A stretch of 64,000 nucleotides of DNA from Cordia subcordata (Eukaryota > Streptophyta > Magnoliopsida > Boraginales > Cordiaceae): assembly GCA_028554755.1 (NCBI GenBank), contig JAPTOF010000017.1:9734001-9798000 (forward strand), read 5' to 3'. The notes under the pieces are model-generated. The model saw only the letters and a list, made by a program, of their open reading frames with translations. It ran no database searches and was not told the DNA's origin. The position numbers and the translations under genes were made by a program. Below, one piece after another: positions 46,933 through 58,052 of the stretch (position 1 is its first letter; each line of letters starts with the position of its first letter).

Positions 46933-47689
46933 TCACTGCTCCACACCGCAAATAGCAACCAAGTCCAAACAATGCTTGAACTTGCTGACTGGAACCACCT
47001 TAGTCATCATATCTGCTGGATTCTCATGGGTAGAAATCTTCTGCACCGATATGATTCCTTGTGATATAATATCTCTGATAAAATGATATCTGATATCAAT
47101 GTGTTTAGTTCTCTCATGATACATCTGATTCTTCGTCAGATGGATTGTACTCTGGCTATCACAAAAGACTGTACTTGTATCTTGCTGCAGTCCAAGATCA
47201 CGAACCAGGCCTTGTAACCACATGGCCTCCTTCACAGCTTCTGCAATTGCCATGTACTCTACTTCAGTAGTCGACAATGCTACGATGGCGTAATGTCGCT
47301 TTCCAACTGATAGCACATCCAGAGAGAGTAAACACGTAACCCGTCAGAGATCTTCTCTTATTAAGGTCACCCGCAAAGTCTGAATCACAATAACCCACCA
47401 ACCTCGTGCAATCTTCAGTCATCTTGCTAAATAGCAATCCTATATTCGCAGTACCACGCAAATATCTCATTATCCATTTCATCACTTCCCAGTGTGTTTT
47501 CCCAGGTGATGCCATATACCTGCTCACAACACTAACTGCATGTGAAATATCAGGACGAGTGCACACCATAGCATACATCAAGCTACCAACAAAGACTCGA
47601 GTATGGAACGTGAGACATATGCTCCACCTCCTCCTCGATTTTAGGTGACAAATCTGCAGACAATTTGAAGTGAGCGACAAGCGGCACAC
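46933..47689 (-). pseudogene. copia 2 RNase H, frameshifted
   Basis: The motifs [11 protein letters not shown] and GYVFTLSG lie in one frame (47264-47689), while [17 protein letters not shown] and [11 protein letters not shown] lie in another (46933-47316). The frame changes where copia 1 reads [14 protein letters not shown]; here several bases are altered near 47281-47295. The acidic residues of the first and third motifs are present. A second indel near 47587 separates this part from RT. Confidence 0.9.
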
Positions 47690-48834
47690 TCACGAGCTTA
47701 GCTTTAAGCATCCCAAACGCTCCAAAGACCTTCTCAATATAACTCTGTTGAGACAAGAACAGCTTCCCAGCATTTCTATGTCTGTGAATCTCCATGCCAA
47801 GAATCTTCTTCGCTGCTCCAAGATCCTTCATCTCAAACTCATCACCTAGCTGCTTCTTTAATTCGTTGATTGCAGACATGCTTTTAGCAGCAATAAGCAT
47901 ATCATCAACATACAACAGCAAATACACAAACGAACCATCTGGAAGCTTCTTGAGATATACACAGCTGTCGTAGGCACTCCTTGTGTATCCAGCACCTACC
48001 ATGAATGTGTCAAATCTCTTGTACCATTGCCGAGGTGACTGCTTCAACCCATACAATGACTTCTTCAGTTTGCAAACATGGTTCTCCTTACCAGGAACTA
48101 CATACCCCTCCGGCTGACTCATGTAAATTTGCTCTTCAAGATCACCATGCAAAAACGCCGTTTTCACATCTAGCTGCTCAAGCTCTAAGTCATGAAGAGC
48201 AACCAAAGCAAGTAAAACCCTGATGGAAGTATGCTTCACAACCGGTGAGAACACTTCGTTGAAGTCAACACCCTCCCTTTGTGTATAGCCTTTTGCCACC
48301 AACCGTGCCTTGTATCGATGACCTTCAACCCCTGGAGTACCTTCCTTTTTCTTGTAAACCCATTTGCAACCGATAACTCGCTGTCCCTTAGGCAATTCAA
48401 CAAGCTCCCATGTTTGAGTCTTATAAAGAGACTCAATCTCCTCACTCATGGCACCCACCCACTGAGCAGAATCTTTCCCAGATATGGCCTCTTTGTATGA
48501 ATTCGGCTTATGTCCTTCAATTGTTTCGGCAACAGTCAAAGTATAAGCAACAAGATCAGCGTATTCATACCTTTGAGGCTCTCTAATCTGTCTTCTTTCT
48601 CGCCCAGTGGCAATGCTGTACTTCTGTTGTTCAGGCATATTTTGATCATGTGCCTCAGTTGGTTGAGTCAGCTGAATTTGACAGCTACTATTGCTAGATG
48701 GAACATTTGGTACATCAGAAAATACCTCCACCTGCTCTTTGACACCGTGGTCTAAATCAGCTACCGCTTTCTCCTTTTCTTGGTCTAATAAAGCAGCCTC
48801 ATTGAACGTGACATCCTGTGATGAGGAAACCTGG
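47583..48834 (-). pseudogene. copia 2 reverse transcriptase
   Basis: The open frame here runs through the variable linker, WVYKKKEG, ARLVAKGYTQREGVDF, QLDVKTAFLHGDLEEQIYM, YGLKQSPRQWYKRF and the catalytic LLLYVDDMLIAAK, ending in the connection segment LFLSQQSYIEKVFG. Both Asp residues of YVDD are present. Compared with copia 1 the RT frame is longer at its 3' end because the indel near 22400 of copia 1 is absent here. A 2 bp deletion near 48818 puts RT out of frame with integrase. Confidence 0.93.
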
Positions 48835-49800
48835 AGACTTTGGATCTGTGCACCACAACCTGTAACCTTTCCTCTCGGACGCATAGCCTAGAAATATGCA
48901 TCTATTTGCCCTCGGCTCCAACTTGCCATCCTTCACGTGAGCGTATGCAGGGCAACCGAACACCCTCAATCGAGAGTAGTCAGCAGGCTTACCAGACCAT
49001 AACTCAAAAGGAGTTTTCAATTCAATAGCTTTAGATGGAGACCTATTCACCAAGTAGCATGCCGTATTGACGGCTTCAGCCCAAAAGTCTTGACTCAAAC
49101 CAAATTGGGAGAGCATACAACGAGCTCTCTCCACTAGAGTTCTATTCATGCGTTCTGCAACTCCATTCTGTTGTGGTGTCCCTACACATGTGCGGTGTCT
49201 CACAATGCCATGTTTCTTGCAGAACTCATCAAATTCTTTGTTGCAATATTCCAGCCCATTGTCAGTCCTAAGACGCTTAATTTGTTTACCAGTTTGCTTC
49301 TCAATCAATGTCTTCCACTCGACAAATGTTGGAAACGCCTCATCTTTAGTTTTTAAGAAGTATACCCACACCATCCGAGAGTATGCATCAATGAAAGTGA
49401 TGTAATACCTGGCACCTTTCTTGGAAGGAACTTTATTAGGACCCCAAAGATCAGAATGAATATAATCAAGTGTGCCTTTGGTGTTCTCCTGCCCCTTACT
49501 GAACTTCACCCTGGTTTGCTTTCCAAAGACACAATGCTCGCAGAATTCAAGCTTTCCAGTTCTTTGTCCACAAAGCAAATCCCTCTTGCTCAGCTCGGTT
49601 AGTCCCCTCTCGCTCATATGGCCCAACCTTTTGTGCCATAACTGCGTAGTGTCATTATCACTCTTCTCGGATGTAACAGCTGCAACACCTGTAACTGTAC
49701 TACCTTGAAGGATATATAGGCCGCCAGTCAAGTTCCCTTTCAAGAGCACAATTGCACCTTTGGTCACCTTTAAGACACCATTCTCACTTAGGTATTTGTA
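48799..49800 (-). pseudogene. copia 2 integrase
   Basis: This frame is continuous with gag-protease except for one TGA at 49801-49803, where copia 1 reads Gly (HGYKF). It carries the zinc-binding GAG-pre-integrase motif ([13 protein letters not shown]...CEHCVFGK), the DDE core ([10 protein letters not shown], then [22 protein letters not shown] and [12 protein letters not shown]) and the tail with [14 protein letters not shown]. The three catalytic acidic residues are readable. It would join element DNA to the host chromosome. Loss of frame at 48818 truncates the end before RT. Confidence 0.93.
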
Positions 49801-50895
49801 TCATTGAGAATCTAATCCCCCAAGAGAAATCAAGTTTTTCTTAAGCTCCGGTATATGCCTACACTCGAGAGATCTTGTAATACCATCAAACATCTTGATA
49901 TTTACGATGCCCATTCCCTCCACCTTTAACGAAAGATCATTGCCTAGAAAGACTTTCCCTTCTCTTTTGGAATAAGAAGAGAACCAGTCGCGCCTAGGAC
50001 ACATATGGAACGTTACACCAGTATCAAGAATGCATTGATTTTGCCACTGTGATCCACTCACAGTCAAAACTTCCCCGGTACTACACGAGTTATCTCCATC
50101 ACTGTCAGCACTTTCCACCACATTAGCTGAATTCTCCACCTTTTTCTTTCCTTTTCTCAGTCTTGGACATTCTTTCTTAATGTGACCCTTTTCGCCACAC
50201 TCGAAACAGCGTAGCTTCCTTGCTCTTGATTTTGACCTTGACTTGTTTTTCTTTCTATCCGAAGATCCATCTCTATTCTCCGATCTCCCTCTACTCACTA
50301 AACCTTCCCCATGAACTTCTTCCCTATGTCCCGGAATATGTGTTTGAAGATCCTTCGATTTTAATAAAGTAATCACATCTTCAAAAGTAATTTTATCCCT
50401 CCTGTACAACATAGTGTCCACAAAGTTCATATATGAAGGCGGTAAGGAGCATAATACGATCATAGCTTGATCTTCGTCATCAATTTTAACACCCACATCC
50501 TTCAAAGCAATAAAACAAGAGGTAAACTCATCAAGGTGTTGTTTTAGTGAGGTACCTTCTTTCATTCTAAGATGATACAATCGCTTCTTTAAGTAGAGGC
50601 GATTAGTGAGAGATTTAGATGCATACAATTCCACCAAAGTATTCCAAGCCTCAACTGCTGTCGTCTTCTCAGCAATCTCCAGCAATACTTCATTTGTCAC
50701 GGACATATGTATTGCACTTAAGGCTTTTGCTTCGAGTTCTTCTCTCGTTGCTGGTTCTATCTTTTTCGGGATCACTCCTTCAATGAATTTCCAAAGTCCC
50801 TGCATTGTCATAAATGCCTTGAATCTGATCCTCCAAAGACTGAAACTCATTCTCCCGTCAAACTTCTCGATTTCAAACTTTCCACTGGAAGACAT
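49801..50895 (-). pseudogene. gag: copia 2 gag-protease
   Basis: Gag and protease are fused in one frame (start ATG at 50895, MSSSGKFEIEK; the frame is open from 50940). Capsid motifs (MSFSLWRIRFKAFM, YLKKRLYHLRMKEG, LPPSYMNFVD) lead to a basic stretch and the CCHC knuckle C-F-E-C-G-E-K-G-H-I-K-K-E-C. The protease site is CILDTGVTFHMC, with Val instead of the usual Ala after DTG and Cys in place of Trp before it. The frame ends at a TGA that removes everything downstream. It shows that the family encodes gag and pol as one continuous frame. Confidence 0.93.
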
Positions 50896-50940
50896 CTTCG
50901 TTTGTTCAAAACTCACACTTCGGGATTGAATTTGGCTCAA

Positions 50941-51995
50941 TGGATCGCAAAAACGGATTCAGCACGTCGAAAAACCTTAGGAACACCCCTGGTCAACTTT
51001 GGTCAACACCGGTCAAAGTCAAACCTGTTGGTCAAAGTCAACACCGTCCCTAAACACGTACTTTGGAGCAGAATCTGGAAAAACATAGCCCAAAAACGGA
51101 CTCAGCACGTTGAAAAACGTGGGGTAAGGCTTTGGTCAAACTCGGTCAACCTTGGTAAATGGTCAACGGTCAAAGTCAACCCCGGTCAAACCCTGGTCAA
51201 TGCTGGTCAACGCCGGTCAAAGATCAAAACAGTTTTTTTTTTTCCTTCTTGGACTAAGCCCAATCCAGAATTTAAAAATTTTGCCAAGCCCAACAACAAA
51301 AAAAAAAACTTTCAGACCCAAAACAGAACAAATGAACAAGGCCACTACCCTTGGCCCGATTCACGACCCAAGCCCAACAGGATTTTTTTTTTTAAACGGA
51401 CCTAGCCCAGCCCAAAAAAAAAAAAAAACCCAAACCCCCGGTCCAACCCAAGACTTCCTACCCGACCCAAAAGAAAAAATCAACTACCTGAAACCCAAAA
51501 CAAAGAAACAAAAACCAAACCAAAAAAAAACTTGTCTTCTTCACCCGTTAGATGACCCAAGCACGTAGCCAACCCGACCCGTTTTTTCTTGCTTCTCCGG
51601 CCACCAAACTCCACGCCGATCACACCAAAATGATCCTTGTCCAACGAAGACCTCGCTGGTATCAATTAATTTCTGATTTAACGCCGAAAAATGCCTTCTC
51701 CGTCAAGCTTGCAACCCGCGACCTTCAAGCTTTAAAAAACCGCAATTCCGGTCCCCGAAACTTGACACAAGCACCTCGAATCAACTCTTCTCTTCGAGAG
51801 GAAACTTTTGGTACCAATATTGTGCAATTTCGTTAATGAAAACGTAAGCTTCAATTTCGGCAGACAATGGCGATTTCAAGGCTCTGTTTGGCTTGAAACT
51901 TATTTTGGCTAAGGCTTTGTTTGGTTGAGTGTTATTTGTATGATGAGTTTTGTTTTTCCTTGCAGCGGATTAATACCTATGCTCTGATACCAGTT
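50941..51995 (-). promoter_or_regulatory. copia 2 leader with W-box array
   Basis: On the minus strand about 15 TTGAC cores lie within 50989-51228, in the same arrangement as copia 1. The leader part next to the primer site (51500-51950) is largely different from that of copia 1 and contains poly-A/poly-T tracts. The W-box block is thus the better conserved part of the leader. Confidence 0.75.
51981..51992 (-). other. Primer binding site of copia 2
   Basis: TGGTATCAGAGC on the minus strand, next to the 5' LTR. Confidence 0.9.
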
Positions 51996-52285
51996 TGTTG
52001 GGAAAAACATGCAAACACGAAGAATACGAGAAGAAATAACGAACACAAGAATTACGTGGTTCGGCTTTGAAGCCTACGTCCACGGGCAACAGAGAATAAT
52101 TATATTACTGATCACGAATGCTACAAGGCTAACACTTTGGTTTCTCTCTCACACCTTAACTTAATGAAGATTGCCACATATTTATAGTGCTAGAATTTCC
52201 TAAACCTATTAAGCAACTAATTAATTATGGGCCACAAAAGGTAATAAGTGAATAAGGGGCCCAAGAATACGGGCCACATTAAACA
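51996..52285 (-). repeat. 5' LTR of copia 2
   Basis: 290 bp, pairs with 46572-46861. A TATAAATA box on the minus strand at 52179-52186 is the likely promoter. Confidence 0.95.
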
Positions 52286-52290
52286 CCTAT

Positions 52291-53050
52291 CATGTATGTA
52301 TCATTAATATCAATATCAACTCTGCACAAGATACTACCTTTGGTATAGAAATCTCATCTCTCCCTCTTTTCTTAAAAAGGGTTAATTTAGTAAAGGAATA
52401 TTCTTATTTCTTTCCATTTCGGATTGTCTTTGGGTCAATCTGGTATAGGATTCTTATCTTTCTTTTTCTTTTTTCTATTTTTTGGTCAATTTTGGTATAT
52501 GATTCTTATTGTGTGTCAATCCATAATTAGATATGTATCAAGCATGCAGTGATCCTGATGTGACGAAGCAAAATAAATAATTTTGGTGGTCCGCGCAGAG
52601 TATATATACTGCATGGTTAGGATAATTGTAAGAACCAATTTTCATTCTTTTTTTGCTCGGCAAATAAAGTCAATCCATTCCACCAAAATTAAGTTTCAAA
52701 ACGTATCATATAATTTATTGTGGTTAAATATTTTGAGTTCAAATTTTTAAATTTTTGTTATAAAATTAAATATGAATAGCATGTTGCATCATTATAGTAT
52801 AAGATCTATAATTTTAAGATAAATTTAATATAATATTTTCTAAAATAAATATCTCGCTATCAGACAAAGAAAAAAAAGAATATAATGCGATTGAATTATG
52901 ATATTTTATTTCATGGTGAAAGATCCATGTGGAAATGGTAGGATTCACAACTTTTTTGTCCTTGGATTCGCAATTTACATCACTTCGCTATAGCTGAAAA
53001 GGATAATGGATTAATGGAACAACTTAAACAAAAATAAATCATAAAGAGAT
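52291..53050 (+). repeat. PP2 array upstream block, unit 3
   Basis: From 52305 (AACTCTGCACAAGATACTACC) the sequence follows units 2 and 1: the TTTGGTATAG phrase at 52337, ATTCTTATC repeats, then GGTGAAAGATCC and the GCAATTTACATCACTTCGCTATAG region at about 52968. No PP2 exon follows in this unit before the next downstream block at about 59820. Confidence 0.65.
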
Positions 53051-53549
53051 AAGAAAACTAAACATGAACAAAAAAAAAAAAAAAAACAAAAAACAAAAAC
53101 GAACTTACTTGAACAGGATCTTGTCTAATGGTTGTACCTCTGGATCCATTAGTTCTAAGGAGACAGGATATGAAGCTTGGTGGATGAAATAAGACCGTGT
53201 GACCAGAGCGTGATTAAATGCTTCTACGGTCTCAGTTCGTAATCATGGTGTTGTAGAGAATTGTTATCGAACCTTTGGGTTCGGGATAGTCTTATGGTTG
53301 GTTGATGAGCTTAACAACATGAAAAAAATAAAATAAAAAGACAATATATACAAAGAAAAGAGAGATCTAAAGAGAATATTTTATTGATTTTCAAACTATA
53401 TTTGATTTGAAAATATAAGGCTCTATCCAATATTATTTTTGTAAGTGTTTTGATAATAATAACAAAAATTAATTAAGGGGTGAAAATTTTGAAATATTTA
53501 ATTATTACATCATGCATTAGCTGTATTAACTGGAAGTTCGATCGGGAAT
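53051..53549. other. Spacer, no gene
   Basis: A poly-A/ACAAAAAC tract at 53067-53100 is followed by sequence (53105-53310) not seen in the other PP2 units. No recognisable protein. Confidence 0.45.
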
Positions 53550-54028
53550 TGTTGGGTTATGGCTCAAAGTCCAAGGCCATACAAATTATGAAACTTGTGA
53601 AAGGCAATTAATTGTACTACCAAAATATAAGCTGTCTAAATAATAGAGGAGAAATCTTGAGGAGCAAGGATTTTTTTCCTATAAATAGAGGGTCTTGTAG
53701 CTTATATTTGGTGTGTCTTAGGGCCACACCCCATAGGGGATGTGGGTGAGAGAGAGAGAGCCTGAGAGCATCGAGAATGTCTTATATTCGTTCTAGTCCT
53801 GTTGAAAATAGGACCATTGTAAAGACTCTGTGGAGGAGGGTTTAGACTTTTCTTTTCGTGCAAAAGGTCACCTGAGTTGTAACCATTTTTGTTGAATAGT
53901 GGATTTATCCCAAAGGGAATCATGAACGTAGGCAGATGGCGGAACCACATTAAAGATATTGCATATTCATTGTGTGTGTTTTTCGTTATACTTTGATTAG
54001 TGTGCTTGTGTCCTCCATTTTTCCAACA
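53550..54028 (+). repeat. 5' LTR of element A
   Basis: TGTTGGGTTATGGCTC...TTCCAACA; pairs with 54855-55331 and is homologous to the LTRs of element B. Confidence 0.92.
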
Positions 54029-54854
54029 AATGGTATCAGAGTTAGGCCGGAAGGAGGATGCTGGTTTGCACGAAAAACGAAAAAAAAGAAGGCAAAGAGG
54101 AGTTCAAACAATTTATAGATATGCTAGTCACATTTGGAGGCCTTCCTGGAGTCCGATCGATGATCTTTTTATTGTTGTGTATTCGTCTCTGCGAGAAGAG
54201 TAAGCTACTAAAATTTCTTGACGATCTAACGGTCAGATTGTGAGATACAAGCAGTCAAATAGTCAAACAAATGGTTTGACGAGCTTTGACCAAGGGCAAT
54301 TTGGGGTTTGATCGAGTTGACTGAGGGTCCCCAACTTCTTTTCGACGTCTTGAGTTTGTATTTAAGGTCCATTTTGCCAAATTTTTGATATATTGTGGGT
54401 AAGCCTTGAATGTAGATAAAACGATGAAGTGGTGAAGGAATTGTGCGAAAGTCTTTGAAGCAATTTTGCGAGCAAACACATTTAGCCGACTAATGAACAA
54501 ACTTCTAGAGGAGAGAAGTTTTGAAAGAGTAAACTAGTTGAAGAAGGTTTGGTTCGAGGGAAGCGTCTTGCAAGGAGAGACTACATAGCTGAAAAATCAA
54601 AGTCCTAGCCAGGCAACTAATGGGTAAAGTTATTGCTGGAAGAAAGACCACGTTCGAGATGTCTAGTATCGAGAGAGGACGCAAATAACCTTGAGAGGTC
54701 AAGGTTAGATGGCATTTGGAGGGATGTTGGTGATGACTCCGAAAACCTACTAGGATGTGTTGGTATCTATTGCCGTGAAAAGCGTTGTTGAGCAAGGGCT
54801 TCAACATGAAGACTGTGAAAAGGAAGCTTCAGACTTTTTACTAAGGGAGGAATT

Positions 54855-55331
54855 TGTTGGGCTATGGCTCAAAATCCAAACCCATACAAATTAGGAAATT
54901 TGTGAAAGATAATTAATTGTGTTACCAAAATATAAGCTGCCTAAATAGTAAAGGAGAAATCTTGGGGAGCAATGATTTTTCTCCTATAAATAGAGGGCCT
55001 TGTAACATATATTTGGTGTGCCTTAGAGCCATACCCCATGGGAGGTGTGGGTGAGAGAAAGAGCCTGAGAACATCGAGAGTGTTTTACATTCGTTCCAGT
55101 CCTATTGAGGATAGAATCATTGTAAGGACTTTGTGGGGAAGGATTTAGACTTTTCTATCGTTGCAAAAGGTCACCTGAGTTGTAACCATTATTGTTGAAT
55201 AGTGAATTTATCCCAGAGGGGATCGTAGATGTATGCAGAGGGTCAAACTATGATAAAAATATCATATGTTCTTTGTGTGTGTTTTCTGCTGTACTTTGAT
55301 GTGTGTGCATGTGTTCTCCATTTTTCTAACA
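54855..55331 (+). repeat. 3' LTR of element A
   Basis: TGTTGGGCTATGGCTC...TTCTAACA; preceded by AAGGGAGGAATT. Confidence 0.92.
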
Positions 55332-55336
55332 GGAAT

Positions 55337-55945
55337 TTATCAATTCATGTGGTTGATAATGACACAAACGAGGTCAATCAAATATTTGAAGAGCTGCCGC
55401 GGAGCATCTAGTTTACAAATATTAAAAGGATACTTTAAAAGAGATTAACAAAAAATTTTCACTTTGACATGAAACTAACAATGGATTTAAGATTCCTCTT
55501 TTTAATGCAAAATTAAATTATAAATCATTGATCTTTTAGATTGAAAATAAAAAATGCATTTTACCTCTTATGTTTTGTAAAAGTCACATAAAATCTTCTA
55601 TGTTTTAGAACTTACTGATTTGTGGTTTCAAAGTCATTTACATATTAGCCTTTATCGTTAGTTTTCCATTAGAGTTAAGCAGATATTTTAGAAAGGCTCT
55701 ATAATGTATTTTGATTTGTCAAGAACCAAAAAACTCAAATATATTGGTGCAAATTTTAAAAATGATGCAGATTCCTCCGTCTAGTTTGAAATAAAGTGCA
55801 AATACCGCTTGTAAGGTTAAAATAAAAATATATCCCTTAGATTATGTAGATTTGTTTGTTTATATACATTCAATTATTATTGAATATATTTGTATTGCTT
55901 AATAATTGATCATTTAAACTAAGAAATCTATGTAATTTAGGAGAT
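55337..55945. other. AT-rich spacer
   Basis: No gene is visible; phrases such as CTTCTATGTTTTAG suggest old repeat sequence. Confidence 0.45.
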
Positions 55946-55975
55946 ATGTTTTTTTTCAATTTTTTTACTCATGTA

Positions 55976-56475
55976 TTGGTGCATTTGCACCTTATTCCAA
56001 ATCAGAGGGAGAAATTTGTACTATTTTTAAAATCAAATGAAAGAATTTGCATTAATTTACTTGAGTTTTTTGTGTTATTAACAAACCAAAATGCGTTGGA
56101 GGTTTATTTGCACATTATTCAAATTAGAAGGAGAAATTTATACTAATTTTAAAATCAAATGGGAGAATTTGCATCAATTTTCTTGAGCTTTTTGTGTTAT
56201 TAATAAGTCAAAATGCATTGAAGGTGTATTTGCACCTTATTTCAAATCAGAGGGAGAAATTAATATTATTTCTAAAATCAAATGAGAGGATTTGCATCAA
56301 TTTACTTGAGTTTTTTTTTTTTTTTGTATTATTAACTAGTCAAAATGTGTTGGAAGTGTATTTGCACTTTATTTTAAATAAGGAGAAATTTGTACTATTT
56401 CTAAAATCAAATAAGAGAATTTGCGTCAATTTACTTGAGTTCTTTCGTGCTATTAACAAGCCAAAATACATGTGT
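55976..56475 (+). repeat. Tandem repeat, about 122 bp unit, four copies
   Basis: TTTGCAC recurs at 55984, 56107, 56229 and 56361 within copies of a unit containing CAAATCAGAGGGAGAAATT and ATTTGCATCAATTTACTTGAG. The last interval is longer because of a T run at 56310-56324. The copies differ at about 10-15% of positions. The unit of 123 bp is 41 codons, so a frame can stay open across parts of it. Confidence 0.85.
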
Positions 56476-57533
56476 GACATGCATTTCACTCTCAATTTTG
56501 TTCAGAAGTTAATGGTGAGTAAGAAACAAAAAAGGAATGAGGTTTATAAAAGAGTCTTACTATCTAAAAGGAGAACGATGATAAACTTCAAAAATCTAAG
56601 AGGATATTTGGTTTTGCTTATAAGTTTATCAAACTTGCTTATAAGTAAAAAAATAAAATTAAATTAAATTAAGTTACATGTTGGGTAATTTTTTTACTTA
56701 CTAGTGCGGCACCTATGTGATGCACGTAGTATTCAATTTTTTTTAGGAAGCAATGATTTTTTGTGTAGAGTTAATTTTAAATTTAGAAAAAAGATGGATA
56801 TAAACAAAATGTGGCATGTTGTTTTCTAACAAAGTTTGATTGTACTGCATAAAAGTAAAAACAAAAGGAATATGAATTGTTGTGGGGACATGCAAAGGCG
56901 GATTATGTTGTGATCAGTTAATATAGTGAATGATAGATTGTAGAAAGCATGTTTGTTTAGAGCGCAATTGTATATTAGAGAAGAGTACATCTTTTGGCAT
57001 AATTGGTTATTCCTTACCTCGGGATCAAATTAGTTATTGGGTAGTGAAAAATGTTACAGGGGTACCTAAAGCAATTCCTGTAATAGGATAACCTTTGGCA
57101 GAATTATTGTGCAGAAGTGCTAATGTGGGACAATCCACTTTGACTATTAATGTGGGACAATCTACTTTGACTCAGAAAGATAGTTTTAACCACTTAAACT
57201 ATCTCTTAATCCCAAAATTTTATCATGGATAATTTGTCTCAGGACGAAATCAATTTGAGTGGAATCAATGATGTTACCCATCCACAGTTTAAGCCGGTTT
57301 TCTTTCCTTTTTTTCTTTTTTCTTTTTTATATTGTTAAACCCCTAGCCTAATAGGATTTGAACCCACGACTTTATACCTCGAAGAGATAGTTTCAATTAC
57401 TTAAGCTATCCCTTAATTTCAAACGAAATGTTGTATCAATTTCTTTTTTTTTTAAGAGTAAAACTAACTGGCATTCTAATCGATTGATTTTGAAGGGTGA
57501 CGTCTGTCAACCCTATACTATACCCATAATTTT
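56476..57533. other. Spacer, no supported gene
   Basis: A short direct repeat (AATGTGGGACAATCCACTTT type) lies at about 57122 and 57149. No recognisable protein. The long plus-strand frame that runs in from 56194 to 56667 is an extension of the tandem repeat. Confidence 0.45.
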
Positions 57534-58052
57534 TGTTAGGTTATGGCTCAAAGTCCAAGCCCATACAAATTAGGAAAGAATTTTAATGAGAATTAAAATT
57601 CTAGTTATGGTAATAGTCTTAATTATGGTAGGATTGATAGATGAGGAAATCCTTTGTCTTGGAGGACGAGGAAATCTCCTCAATAAATAGGACTCTTGCA
57701 TTAGTTGTATAAGGTGTGCCTTAGGAGAGTGCCTTAGGACCACACCCCATGGGGGGTGTGGGTGAGAGAGAGAGCCTGAGAGCATCAAGAGTATCTTATA
57801 TTCGTTCTAGTCCTGTTAAGGATAGAACCATTATAAGAACTCTGTGGGGGAGGGTTTAGACTTTTCTGTCCGTGCAAAAAGTCACCACCTGAGTTGTAAT
57901 CCCATTATTGTTGAATAGTAAAATTTATCCCAGAGGGGATCGTGGACGTAGGTAGAGGGCCAAACCACGTTTAATAGCGCGTATTCTTTTCTCGTTACTC
58001 GTGATTTAATTCCGCTGCGTGAGTGTGTGTTATGCGTCCTGATTTCCCAACA
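57534..58052 (+). repeat. 5' LTR of element B
   Basis: It starts TGTTAGGTTATGGC and ends TTCCCAACA. From about 57970 to 58045 it carries a different U5 end (TCGTGATTTAATTCCGC). Confidence 0.9.

Larger units (their letters stand above)
46572..52285 (-). mobile_element. Ty1/copia LTR retrotransposon 2, degenerate
   Basis: A 5714 bp element of the same family as copia 1, with 290 bp LTRs (six differences, about 2%) and a perfect target duplication CCTAT (46567-46571 and 52286-52290). On the minus strand the order is 5' LTR, primer site, W-box leader, gag-protease, integrase, RT, RNase H, purine tract, 3' LTR. It inserted into the start of PP2 unit 3. Pol has one in-frame stop and three frameshifts, so it is better preserved than copia 1 but still cannot make a full polyprotein. 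Confidence 0.96.
53550..55331 (+). mobile_element. Short non-autonomous LTR element A (TRIM/LARD-like)
   Basis: LTRs at 53550-54028 and 54855-55331 (about 479 and 477 bp) flank only 826 bp of non-coding interior. The target duplication GGAAT is perfect (53545-53549 and 55332-55336). The primer site TGGTATCAGAG is at 54031-54041 and a purine tract at 54843-54852. LTRs start TGTTGGG and end AACA. They are well diverged, roughly 13% by eye, so the insertion is old. A TATAAATA box lies at 53680. No gag or pol is present, so it must have used proteins of another element. Confidence 0.93.
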
